DNA of 64,000 nt from Piscicola geometra (lineage: Eukaryota > Annelida > Clitellata > Hirudinida > Piscicolidae). This document shows positions 32,101-42,157 of the stretch, in pieces. Within the stretch, counting starts at the first letter, position 1; the number at the start of each line of letters is the position of its first letter. Under the pieces are notes generated by a model that did not search any database, had not been told where the DNA came from, and was given only the letters and a program-made list of their open reading frames with translations. The DNA lies in contig OX030959.1 in NCBI GenBank assembly GCA_943735955.1, positions 870,225 to 934,224 on the forward strand. Direction: 5' to 3'. A program made the translations under genes and the position numbers.

Positions 32101-33533
32101 TATTGTTATTATTTTAAAGATCGAGAATGATAATTCTGAAAACTTTTACAATTTGTTCATAAAAAAAGCTGATTTTAGCAAGTCTAGAGTCCACAAGTGC
32201 ACCCTCGACAAGGCTATTAAACTCATTTGATTGTTTTTAGTTTTTTTGTTTAATTATCATTAATTTAAGACCTTTAAATGATTTATTGTGACTATTATTA
32301 AGTAAATAAAACAGAATTTCATAATTTATGCCAAAAATTTGCAATTTATGTCAAACGTTTACAAGTTATGTCAATAATGTATAAATCAATTATTGGAAAA
32401 AGTCAGAAAAGGTATACGTATCAATGATACGTAGTATCATATACCTAGATTTTACTAGAGCTGTTCCGCGATTTACAATTTTAATTAAAATTAATCGAAC
32501 GATTAAAATTATTAATAGAAAGTTAAGCGTTTTTTAACGCAATATTATATCAGTTAGTTTGACGTTAGTATTAAATAGTATATTTAATATTTTTCAAAGT
32601 AATAGAAACTATTTAAGTTTTATATATTTAGAAAAGTAAAGCACATCAGTATTCCAATATGCAAATCTCACACATCTAATTTGAGCCAGTTACTCAGGCA
32701 AACAAGTCTACATTAGTTGGATAAAAAACTATTTTCTTTATAAGCAGAACCACAAAATAAGTTTTTTAAATTCAATTGCATGAAATTTTGTAACTCGTTA
32801 AAAGTTTTAACTGCCGATAATATAATAACGCGTTAATCGAAAGTTAACTTGGATTTAAGCACAGCCCTATTTTTAATAATAATTTATTTTTTAATAGTAA
32901 GTAATAGTTAACTAATTTTCAATCACTAATACGTATAGCGCCCCTTACGAAGCGAACAAATTGTCATTAACTAAAAAAAACTACTTTGTAATAATTGAAA
33001 TTATTAGATTTCATTTATTATTATTATAACCGATCAAAATTAATTATTGTTGTATTCATCTTTCGTCAAGGTGGAAGCGTCTTTGACAGTCATGAACAAA
33101 ACTTATTGTGCCAACTTTATGGAGACCAACCTGTGAGCCTCTAACATGTTTATGATGATGATTATGATGATCATTAATATTATTAGTATAACTTATTTAT
33201 AAACTAAAACTTTCATATTAAGTACACGTGTTCATTCCATTTTGCTGGAGTCTTCAATTTCAGTGGCAGTTGCAGGTACAAAATAACATCATAAACGACA
33301 AACATATATGGGATATTACATTTACATTTATTTTTCCATTAAACACAAAAACACACACACACACACACCGACACACACACACACACACACTCACACACAC
33401 ACACACAGACGACGTGAAGTGCAACTACACAATCCAACTGGGTCCCCTTCTCGAACGCTACAGAGACATTGAAGAATCGGGTGCGGAAGGCTACAAATGG
33501 GAGGAGTGTCAATTTATAGATCATTCCCCGTAA
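29113..33533 (+). CDS. Tentative multi-exon gene of unknown function
   Basis: Four plus-strand segments have good splice sites and agree in phase: 29113-29152 (donor GTGAGT), 30849-30945 (donor GTAAGA), 33071-33132 (donor GTGAGC) and 33264-33533. Joined they read ...QLRVMPRLQIST, then LDDPATFECGGNSVVEVQWT, then GSVFDSHEQNLLCQLYGDQP, then a last piece starting WQLQVQNN. The Cys-then-Trp spacing in FECGGNSVVEVQW recalls an Ig-like strand pair, but I do not recognise the protein. The last segment reads in frame through a CA microsatellite and stops at TAA inside the end of a MITE (33528), so the real 3' structure is probably different. The 5' end is missing. Introns contain hAT element B, a LINE tail and a MITE end. 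Confidence 0.35.
29414..30554. mobile_element. Non-autonomous hAT element B (8-bp TSD TTATAAAC)
   Basis: A 1,141-bp element with perfect 16-bp terminal inverted repeats TAGAGACCGACCGAAA, flanked by TTATAAAC on both sides (29406-29413 and 30555-30562). Each end carries several copies of TTTCGGTTTCGGCCGAAA, whose core TTTCGGCCGAAA is a palindrome. The interior is AT-rich, has no transposase, and includes a diverged internal duplication (the segment near 29640-29770 resembles 29900-30110) plus a CA microsatellite. It sits in an intron of the tentative gene 29113-33533. Confidence 0.93.
31296..31324. mobile_element. ACCGTAAAACACC MITE, single end
   Basis: ACCGTAAGACACCATGTGTA followed by AGGCGCATC matches the terminal repeat of the copies at 33528-33770 and 51539-51736. 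The opposite end was not found nearby. Confidence 0.5.
31421..31502 (+). mobile_element. Diverged LINE 3'-tail fragment
   Basis: GAAGACGTACTTGTTCAAAT then TGAGCGCTTTTGTGCGCTTC and GGGCGCTATACAAATCATTC parallel the LINE 3' end (AAGACATATCTGTTCGACAA, AGCGCTCTT...AAGAGCGCTATAGAAATC). It is followed by an AATAATAAG-type tandem array instead of the GATT tail. Confidence 0.6.
31488..31815. repeat. (AATAATAATAAGTCTATATT)-type tandem repeat
   Basis: Units of about 12-21 bp of AATAATAATAAGTCTATATT and shortened variants, starting at the end of a LINE tail fragment. Confidence 0.9.
32456..32869. mobile_element. Probable hAT-like MITE E (TAGAGCTGTTCC...ACAGCCCTA)
   Basis: The ends TAGAGCTGTTCCGCGATT and TAGGGCTGTGCTTAAAT (reverse complement of the right end) form short imperfect inverted repeats, and AATCGNAAGTTAA-like motifs occur near both ends. 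The 8-bp flanks GATTTTAC and TTTTTAAT agree at only about half of positions. Related ends occur near 10934 and 24853. Confidence 0.5.
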
Positions 33534-33770
33534 AACACCATGTATAAGACGCACTTTTTGCCTATGAAATCTACTTCTGAAAGCCTTGTACGTGGAGTTT
33601 GCGGGGTCGCAAGTTGGAGATCGCCAAGGCACCTTACCAGGCAATCACGTTTTCAAATGAATATTTGCCTCAATGATGGAAAGAAACTTGAAAGAACACT
33701 ATTTTTCAATACATAAATTGTAAGTTTGTACATTATAAATAACACTTATACATGGTGTTTTACGTTACGG
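33528..33770. mobile_element. ACCGTAAAACACC MITE, complete copy
   Basis: Left end CCGTAAAACACCATGTATAA and right end ATACATGGTGTTTTACGTTACGG form an inverted repeat of about 28 bp with a 5-bp insertion on the right. The interior has no coding capacity. A related family is spread through the window (31296, 35235-37003, 51539-51736). Confidence 0.75.
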
Positions 33771-34199
33771 TATGAACTAGTAATTGTAGTAATTATATTG
33801 AAAACGAAAGGGATGTTGAAATGAAAAAATTACAAAAAATTCTTGTCACAAAGTACTTTAGTTAATTCTTTATATAGATCGTCATCATCATCACCACCAC
33901 CATCATCATCCTTATCAGATAATGAAGACGATGAGCTTGAGCTTCTTCTGCACCCTGTCATCTATCCCTTTCTCAGCGTCAGCAGCTTCAGTTCAATTCA
34001 TTATGTCATAGGCCATGCTTTCTACTTCTTACTATTTCAATTAAGTATTCCAAAAATAAATATCCTTCGATATTATTTTTTAAAATTGTTTTTTTAGTGA
34101 ATGTTTATCGACAATATGTTCTCGAAATGTTGTGATTTGTATCAATATGGTGACGTAGGTTCATGACATATTTTCAAAAATATTCTTTCATGCAAAGTT

Positions 34200-34340
34200 T
34201 TTCGTGAAAGCGGTGTTGAGGCTATGACAAGAGAAGCAAAAGAGGCTTTTGCCATGACTGAAACTGCTGTTGTTGGGGCTGGTTTTACCTATGTTGTTGC
34301 AACTCACGTGGTTCCCTGCAGCCATTCTTCAACAGACTGA
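34200..34340 (+). other. Coding-like island of about 45 codons, unassigned
   Basis: In an AT-rich stretch, the plus strand has a GC-richer open segment reading MTREAKEAFAMTETAVVGAG and ending at TGA near 34,340. There is no recognised family and no clear splice sites. It may be an exon relic, a retrocopy fragment or chance. Confidence 0.25.
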
Positions 34341-35029
34341 AAACCCTTTGGTTAAACCATAGTTCAAGATGCATCTAATAAATTTGTAGAATAAACGGTT
34401 TTGGATACATTATTTTAAAATGTTAAAATCTTAAATTTAATAAAAAGTGCTTTCAAATAATTAGGAATAGTTTTGATTGATTGATCGACAGTCAAAACAT
34501 TTATAATTAATTTAATTTACTATTATTTAAATATAAAAATAATAATGTATCTGCTGGTTAAAATAGCTTCTACTAACAAAAAAACATTTTGGAAAAGGGG
34601 TCTAACTGGAATAATAACTCACATTTCTTCAATATTTAATATAAATAAATGGAATGGAATTAATCAATACAACTTTTCATTTTGAAGTTTTAATTTATGA
34701 TTTTAATATTTCAAGAATTAGAAAAAATATATAATTATAAGTTATTATCACAGAGAAATTATCTAATTATTTTGAAGACATGATATGATAATTAGAATGA
34801 GGATGATGTTGATAATAATAGTAATGATGATGATGATGATGATCTTGCATAAACTAAAAAAAATTATTTCTAAAAGTCAAAATTAAGTTTTTCACAACCT
34901 CATCCGCAGCCATCCGCTTCAACAGCCACCACCAGCACCAGAAAACTCATCAAGACACCACCAAATGAGCTCTCCCCCTCCTCTTTTCCCAAAATAAAGT
35001 TGATCCCTTGGCAGTCTGTTGTGGAAGCC

Positions 35030-38000
35030 TCAAAGGGCAAAAAGACTGGCGACTTGGCTGACGGTGTCCGATGGCGACGTGACGCTGTGGCCTGTGGTGC
35101 GCTCGTCTGCGAAGATTTCGTGGTCATTGCCTCCCTGCAGGAAAGAAGATGGATGGGTGTGTGGGTAGATAGGTGGATAGTGAGAGAATGAGTAGAAGGA
35201 TAAGAAAACGAATGGATAGAATGGAGGGGAATTCTATAAAACACCATGTGGAAGACGCACTTTTCGCCTGCTATTTCCATCTCAAAAGCTTTCCAGTGAC
35301 TCGATCTTACAGATTTTGCAATATTAAAAACATTATTTCCGATCTGACTTTTTATAAATTATCTTTTTTTGGCATCGAAAATAGAGGTCGGACCGGGTAC
35401 CCGATCTGACCGGGTACCCGCGGGACTCCCGCGGGAACGGGAATGAAAATTAATTTCGGGACGGGAAAAGTCGGGAACCGGGAATAGGTTTTCGGGACGG
35501 GAACGGGAACGGGAATCAACATTCAAATCGGGAACGGGAAAAGACGGGAACGGGAATCAACTTTTTAATCGGGAACGGGAAAAACGGGAATAACAGTTAT
35601 TGGGATTGGATTCTTTAACAATGATTTTTCAGCAAACTTCCAAGTATGGAAATCTTTATTTCATCGATACTCCGTACTTAAAATAAGTATTGAATGCAAT
35701 GGAAACGTATAACGAAGCCACCATTGCCAATATCAAAATCTCCAACACTACATTTGAAGTTGTTATGATGAGTCCAAAGATTAGGGAGATTAGAACAAAT
35801 GGGTGATGATGAAAACTTTTCAGATGAAATCAAAATGGTCAGTTATATAATTTTAATTTTATAAATTAATACTTTGAATTTGAATGATTAATTTCCAAAT
35901 GATTGCTCAGTTGATCATTTCGACAAAAGAAAAGATGCCATTGATCTTATTCGTATGACAGCATGTCTGTTGCATCTCCAGTATGAAAGAATAATAGGAA
36001 AAAAGTTTGGGATAGAAAAGAAATAAATACCAAGACTTTCATTAGGGAAATTTAATTCTATTTTTTACAGCCAGACCAAGCTGCAGTGCCTTTGAGAAAA
36101 AAATAAATGATGGTTATTTAGACCTATTATGTTTGTTTTTATAATGTAAAAATTATAATAAAATTATTATACTATCAAATTATACGAAGGATTTTATATT
36201 TGAAGTTGTGGAGAATAAGAATGTTGTTAAAAAACATATTTCTAACATTATTGAAAAATTAGTAATAATGAACAAAGAAAAAAATTCAGAAGAGGATGAA
36301 TTGAACAAATATTCACAATTACGTCCCAAAAAAAAATTGAAAACTATAAAGATGTTTTATTTTATTGGAGTAAAATGAGCAATTTTAAAATAGTACAAGA
36401 AGTAGCCAAAATTTTGTTTAGTATATCTGCATGTTATATTCGCTGTGAACAGAATTTTTCAATATGTAGTTGTTTAACTTCAGACCCTAAATCATCTCAT
36501 TTGAAAGCTGAAACTCTTAACGGTTTAACCCGTGTGAAAAGCAATAAAGACTTGATTGAATTACTCAAAAACAATACTTTCATTTCAATAAATATTGAAA
36601 TTTAAATCGTGTTTTTTTATTTCATTAAAAAAAATATTCTCTGATTTTCAAATAATAAATTTTAAGAAATTTTAGAACTAGCAAGTTTGGGACCAGTGAA
36701 AACGGCAGCGAAAATGAATAAAAAAACAAAAAGCTTTCGGGAACGGGTCGGGACGGGAAAAAAAATTTCGGGAACGGGACGGGACGGGAATCAAAATTCT
36801 GATGTCCCATCGGGAACGGGACGGGACGGGAAAAAAAAATTCGGGAACGGGACGGGACGGGAATCCAAATTCTGATGTCCCATCGGGAACGGGACGGGAC
36901 GGGAAAACAAATTTCGGGAACGGGACGGGACCGGGAATGAAAAATCGTCCATGTCCGACCTCTAATCGAAAACCAGGTGCGTCTCATACATGGGGCTTCG
37001 GTAACTAAGGGACACATAGAAACAAGCAAGTGACAATTCACTTACAAAACACATAGAAACAAACAAATGAAAACCGTAACAAAAAAGTCAACAAAAACAT
37101 CAAAAATAATAACATCAAAATCATCATCATCATCAAAAACAACAACTCTTACAGGCTCAGTCCTGTCGCCAAAGAAGTGGATGTTCTTGAAGTCCTCCAC
37201 GTGTCTGAGGCAGTACCTTTGAGGGTGGGAACATTAATAACAATAATTAAAATATTAATAACAAGTTCAAAAACAAGAATAAAAAGAATCATCATCAAAG
37301 AAGGATAGAGGAATGAATGGATGGATGAATGGATGATAGATGGGTAGATAAATGAATGATGGATGGATGATAACTCGATGGATGGATTGGAAATGAACTG
37401 GTTTGTCTTGTAAACCTTTTATCCCATCCCTTTGGGAAGACATCGAGGCTGATCTGACCGCCTGGCAGTGCATGAGGATGGAATGATGGACTCGATATGA
37501 ACGGAGGAATGAAAGAACCACCATTTCAAAGTATGAAGGAAAAGTGAAATAAATGATGATGATGATGCAGTTGTTGACCGATAGTGAAGCTGAGGCCTGC
37601 GTCAGCGAACTGCTTCTCGAAGGCCTCCACCAACTTCTCCCTCACTCGGTGCACCTGCGAGACGTCGAACTGAAACTAACCTCTTCAAGGGCGAGTATTC
37701 AAATGTATGTTTTCAAAGCACCTTTGTTCATATGCCAAGATTGAGTGAATAAGCACCACCCACTCTCTCCCACCCTCACCCTCTCACCAATCTTTGTATT
37801 CCTCCCACAGCCCGTTCATCCACCACCACCCCTCCCAATGCACCCACCACCACCACTACCAATGCACCCACCACCACCATGACCACCACCTTATCATACT
37901 CGCTGAACTGGTCTCTCTCGGCCTGTGTGCAACTCCTACCGACTGGACACACGTTTATCAGACCTGACCGGAATTCTATGAAGGTACCTCTGCAGGGGTC

Positions 38001-40572
38001 GTGTGGGGGTGGTCAGGGTGGTGGTCGTGCAGTGGTCATGTGGTGGTGGTCAGGGTGGTGGTCGTGCAGTGGTCGTGTGGTGGTGGTGTTCAGGGTGGTG
38101 GTCGTGCAGTGGTCAAGTGGTGGTGGTCGTGCAGTGGTCATGTGGTGGTGGTCAGAGTGGTGGTGGTCAGAGTGGTGGTGTTCAGAGTGGTGGTGGTCAG
38201 AGTGGTGGTGTTCAGAGTGGTGGTCGTGCAGTGGTCATGTGGTGGTGGTCAGAGTGGTGGTGGTGGGAGTGAGGGGTTATGATAGTGTTCATGGTGGGAG
38301 TGAGGGGTTATGATAGTGTTCATGGTGGGAGTGAAAGGTGTTATGATAGTGATAATGGTGAGAGTTGGTTGTGATAGTAGTCATGGTGAGAGTGAAGAGA
38401 AGGTATGGCAGAGATAGAGTTTCCCGAGCAGATTTGGTTTACAAGATGGTGGTGGTGTACGAGATGGTGGTGTACAAGATGGTGATGGTGTAGGCAGGAT
38501 CGTGGTGTACAAGATGGTGATGGTGTAGGCAGGATGGTGGTGTACAAGATGGTGGTGTACAAGATGGTGGTGTACAAGATGGTGGTGTACAAGATGGTGG
38601 TGTACAAGATGGTGATGGTGTAGGCAGGATCGTGGTGTACAAGATGGTGGTGTACAAGATGGTGGTGTACAAGATGGTGATGGTGTAGGCAGGATCGTGG
38701 TGTACAAGATGGTGGTGTACAAGATGGTGGTGTACAAGATGGTGGTGTACAAGATGGTGGTGTACAAGATGGTGGTGTACAAGATGGTGATGGTGTAGGC
38801 AGGATGGTGGTGTACAAGATGGTGGTGTACAAGATGGTGGTGTACAAGATGGTGATGGTGTAGGCAGGATGGTGGTGTACAAGATGGTGGTGGTGTAGGC
38901 AGGATGGTGGTGTACAAGATGGTGGTGTACAAGATGGTGGTGTACAAGATGGTGGTGTACAAGATGGTGGTGTACAAGATGGTGATGGTGTAGGCAGGAT
39001 GGTGGTGTACAAGATGGTGGTGGTGTAGGCAGGATGGTGGTGTACAAGATGGCGATGGTGTAGGGAGGATGGTGGTGTACAAGATGGTGGTGGTGTACGA
39101 GATGGTGGTGTACAAGATGGTGATGGTGGTGTTGGTGGTGACGAATCAGAGAAAGCTTGAAGGTGTTCAAATGAACTATTGATCCAAAAGATGCATAATA
39201 ATCACAAAAATATTCTTTGAACACAAAAATAATGAATATATTTGAAATGATTTTTAAATGATGAAGCTGACAGAGAAGACAACCTCTTGCAGGGGAGGCT
39301 GATCTGCGACAGCTGCAGAAGGGCGAAGTTGATGAAGTCCTGCAGTCTCGACTCACCCATGTACTCTGCGATGCTCTGTTCGGAAGAAGGGGGTGGGTTG
39401 CAGAGGAAGAGGAAGAGGAAGGAAATCAGAATATTGAAAATAAATAGCATAATGAACAAGAATAATAAAAATCTCGAGTATATCAGGCCAATAGTAGAAA
39501 TAAAAATCATAAATAATATAAATATATGTAAGAATAATAAATGAAAAAGATAGAATTGAAAGAAAGTGAGCACTTTACAGAAAAAACATCGGTCCTTTTC
39601 AATTTGAATTGAAATAAATTGTCAGAGGTAAAGGTCAAGGGTGAATGAGGAGTGTCAGTGTATGAACGATGGCAGGGTGCTGGTGTTGGGCACCTGTTTG
39701 CTGATCAGCTTGCCTTCCTTGTGAGCTACCAAACCATTCTCTGAGAAGACATACTCATACCTGTCGAGCACTGTGGGAGGAGGAGAGGGGAAGGAGAAGA
39801 GGAGGAAGAAGAAAAAGAAGTAAGAAGAAATGAAGATAGAGAGAAAGAAGGAGGAAGAGAAGAAGGAAGGCTTTTATTAATTTCATAATCATTCTATGAC
39901 ATTGAAGCATTAAAAATATATTCAAAATGAGTATTCACGTAAACTAAATGGATGAGATGTGGAATGGAATTGAGATGTCATTTGAATTCACACACCTCCA
40001 ACACCCTCAAAAGTCATTTGTTCGGAAATCTTGGCAAGATCTGAGCCGCCTACCAAACCAACAACTACTTTCTCCTTTAGTTTTTGCATGCATTCTTCCA
40101 CTTCTCTTGTAATCTTCTGTAGTGTCAAAAAAATCTCTTAATTGGACTTATTACAAAACGCTTTCATCTTTTTCACCAAAGTAAAACAGGACATCTAAAA
40201 AGTTACATAAAACCTATAGAGACCATTTAATATAAAAATGTAAATATTCATAAAGTATTGGTCCTTTAAGTAATATTCACATATTTCTGGCTTATTAATT
40301 ACTGGCCCATAGCTCATATAAAAAACTAAAAGAATCCCTTTTAAATTTAAAGGGATTTTTTTAATTTTTCAAGTTTAACTAGTTTAAACTTTAAAGTTTA
40401 TGTAAAATAACTAGTTTAAAGTTTAAACTAGTTATTTTACATAAACTTATATTTTTTTAGTCTAAACACCACTTAAATGAAATGAAGTTTATTGGCATTC
40501 AACCTGCCTAGGTGGAGTGAGTGTGCCGTCAATATCAAACAAGCAAATAGTTGACGTGTCTCTTCCTGCCAT
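35030..40572 (-). CDS. PMM2: Phosphomannomutase (PMM2-type), nine exons
   Basis: Converts mannose-6-phosphate to mannose-1-phosphate in the cytosol, feeding GDP-mannose for glycosylation; a HAD-superfamily phosphotransferase. Minus-strand exons: 40504-40572, 39996-40116, 39694-39770, 39284-39375, 37890-37989, 37579-37654, 37416-37461, 37153-37216 and 35030-35134, all in phase, giving 249 aa (human PMM2 246). Catalytic LFDIDGTLT with Asp13 and Asp15 near the N-terminus, then [73 protein letters not shown] and [13 protein letters not shown]. The start Met is set by exact alignment with the family N-terminus. Relative to human PMM2 the HVE...FFGD region is about three residues shorter. Intron 8 carries a MITE interrupted by a hAT element; intron 4 carries a 15-bp minisatellite. 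Confidence 0.97.
35382..36964 (+). mobile_element. hAT element C with decayed transposase (8-bp TSD ATCGAAAA)
   Basis: A 1,583-bp element with 12-bp perfect terminal inverted repeats TAGAGGTCGGAC and an exact 8-bp duplication ATCGAAAA at 35374-35381 and 36965-36972. Both ends contain long runs of GGGACGGGAACGGGA-like subterminal repeats (about 35,390-35,600 and 36,735-36,945). The AT-rich interior encodes remnants of a hAT transposase. It lies in PMM intron 8, inside an older MITE. Confidence 0.95.
36316..36605 (+). pseudogene. hAT transposase C-terminal (dimerisation) domain relic
   Basis: The plus-strand frame ending at TAA 36605 reads [20 protein letters not shown] then [26 protein letters not shown] and [10 protein letters not shown], the pattern of the hAT C-terminal dimerisation domain (W..., A...LSIPA, ER.FS, ...R..L.pe......). 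The upstream part of the transposase is broken by stops and largely missing, so the element cannot supply its own enzyme. Confidence 0.75.
38000..38280. repeat. (GGTGGTCAGAGT)/(GGTCGTGCAGTGGTCATGT) tandem repeats
   Basis: Irregular GT-rich units in PMM intron 4 beginning just upstream (gene strand) of exon 5. Confidence 0.85.
38430..39140. repeat. 15-bp minisatellite (GGTGGTGTACAAGAT)
   Basis: About 700 bp of the unit GGTGGTGTACAAGAT, periodically interrupted by GGTGATGGTGTAGGCAGGAT, forming a higher-order pattern, within PMM intron 4. Long minus-strand frames here are repeat artefacts. Confidence 0.95.
40394..40448. repeat. Perfect 25-bp inverted repeat with 5-bp spacer
   Basis: AAGTTTATGTAAAATAACTA plus GTTTA is followed after AAGTT by its exact reverse complement. 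It lies in PMM intron 1 and would form a strong hairpin in the transcript. Confidence 0.9.
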
Positions 40573-40811
40573 TATACGTGACTTTTTATCGCTTTCATAG
40601 AAGTGATAGTATCTTTAATTGAAGTTCACTTTTTAAAATTGAACTTCTTAAACTAAAAATTTTTGAATATACATTTAATTAACATTGAAACAATATTTTC
40701 ATAAATTGTTTTTTTTTTCATTTTTGAAAATTTTGCTGATTTTTCCTAGTCTTTTTCTCATCAGAGAGCCCTACTATTGACCTGAAAGCTTTTATTGATG
40801 ATCTGTCCAAA

Positions 40812-41275
40812 CAGAGGCAGCGATCTGCTACAAATATTTAGGAGGGGGGGTCCTGTCCAGCATGGGGTCTCGACCCCAAGACCCCCCACTTGAAAAAACA
40901 TTTTCAACTTCTGTTTTGATACAAATATTTAAGTAAGCAATGAATAGTTTTCTTTTATACAGCTATAACTATAACTACACATACTCACATGTATTAATAT
41001 GTATAAAAAAATGTTTATAAAAAAAAATAAATAAGGCGTATTATAATGCGTCACGACACGCAACAGAGGCGCCACTCACACGAACAGGTATTCGAACTGG
41101 CGACCTTTAAGTTGCAGGTCCAACGATTTTACCATCAATGCCAGCCCGCTCGCCAAATGTATGCCAATGTATGCCAAGTTTGACGATTATGTTCGCATTA
41201 AAATGTTTTTATTGAAAAAAGTAAAGAGGGTCTAGATTAAGGCGGACCCCCTCACTACCAAAAATTGGGTGGGTC
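40812..41275. mobile_element. CAGGGGTGG MITE, copy 3, interrupted by a SINE
   Basis: Starts CAGAGGCAGCGATCTGCTAC, includes GGTCCTGTCCAGCATG and the CTTCTGTTTTGATAC block seen in copy 1, and ends in the GGACCCCCTCACTACCAAAA block. Relative to copy 1 it carries an extra segment at about 41025-41157 that is tRNA-derived. Confidence 0.65.
41025..41157 (-). mobile_element. tRNA-derived SINE
   Basis: On the minus strand: GAGCGGGCTGGCATTGATGG, TAAAATCGTTGGACCTGCAA, then GGTCGCCAGTTCGAATACC. TGGCATTGATGG fits an internal A box and GTTCGAATAC a B box at tRNA-like spacing; the body continues to a T-rich 3' end. A related head lies near 10826-10875. It is an insertion into a MITE, not a functional tRNA gene, since acceptor-stem pairing is poor. 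Confidence 0.6.
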
Positions 41276-41369
41276 CAAAGCATGTGGTTGATTTGCTTAG
41301 CGGCAATAACCTGGATTCAACGAATTTTGAAAATATTCGGTTCTTTTGTAAAGATAAATTTTTCAAAAT

Positions 41370-41455
41370 ATGCTTTTATCCATCCATTCAACCAATCAAT
41401 CAATCAATCAAATGTATTAACATAGTGTTTTTTATATGGAAAAAGCGCTCATTGG
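41370..41455 (-). mobile_element. LINE 3'-tail fragment
   Basis: Minus strand reads AATGAGCGCTTTTTCCATAT and ends ACATTTGATTGATTGATTGA, like the 3' tail of the LINE at 28340-28420 but more diverged. Confidence 0.5.
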
Positions 41456-41825
41456 TAAGTTTTAAAAGAAGTTTAAACCCTTTAAAAAAATTTGATAATG
41501 ACTTTAACCATTGATTGATAAATTCTCTCTATACTACTCATCTCCCCTACGTCAACCACATTCCCACCATCACAACCACCAAATTCTCATCACAATCGTC
41601 GTCATCGTATTACAGTATGATCATCATCAGAGAATAGAAAATATTTAAAATAAATAAATTTTAAATTATATTTTCTGTGAATTTGAGGAGCTTCAAGATA
41701 CGTTATCGGGTCTAAATGACTTAGATGGAAGCTATTTTGATTAGGACATTCAATCAATTAAATTTAAAACTTTAATTAAAAACTTTAATGCTTTCATGTA
41801 GTTTTTGCTTTGAAAAAATGCAGTC

Positions 41826-42106
41826 TATCGTATAAAACCAAATATAACGCACACTTTCAAATGTATTTTTTTTAATTCACGAAAATATAGATATTTGCCA
41901 AACTAATTTTTTAAAAATCGATAGTGATAAATATTGAAGTTTTTTTTGCTTATTATTTTTTCTATTCTTTGTCAAACTCAATTATTTATAATATTATTGA
42001 AATTCAGTTACGAGTATGATTTTAAAATGTATGTCCAAAAAACTATTTAAAAAAAATTGGTGTATGAACATTATGGGTGTCCAAAAAATCTGATATTTCA
42101 CGGTAT
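41826..42106. mobile_element. Dispersed repeat family F, copy 1
   Basis: This AT-rich segment (including ACGAAAATATAGATAT, GTTACGAGTATGATTTTAAA, ATGTATGTCCAAA and ATTTCACGGTA) is recognisably the same sequence as 60346-60640 with many differences. The left end TCGTATAAAACCAAATATAACGC and the right end also faintly resemble the ACCGTAAAACACC MITE termini. Confidence 0.45.
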
Positions 42107-42157
42107 TTGGAAACTTCAGTCTTGCCATCATTTGTAGCATTCTGAAGGTGTGCTTGT

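Larger units (their letters stand above)
35235..37003. mobile_element. ACCGTAAAACACC MITE split by a hAT insertion
   Basis: The left end TATAAAACACCATGTGGAAG (35235) and the right end reading TACCGAAGCCCCATGTATGA on the minus strand (to 37003) are the two terminal repeats of this MITE family, but are 1.77 kb apart because hAT element C (35382-36964) lies between them. Without it the MITE would be about 180 bp, similar to the copies at 33528 and 51539. Confidence 0.7.

Noticed and set aside
38341..39356. 300-codon His/Thr/Leu-rich minus-strand frames
   Set aside because: They are the 15-bp array in PMM2 intron 4 plus the real exon at 39284-39375 read in a partly wrong context.
41025..41157. 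A functional tRNA gene
   Set aside because: A and B boxes are present, but cloverleaf pairing, especially the acceptor stem, is poor, and the copy lies inside a MITE, so a SINE is more likely.
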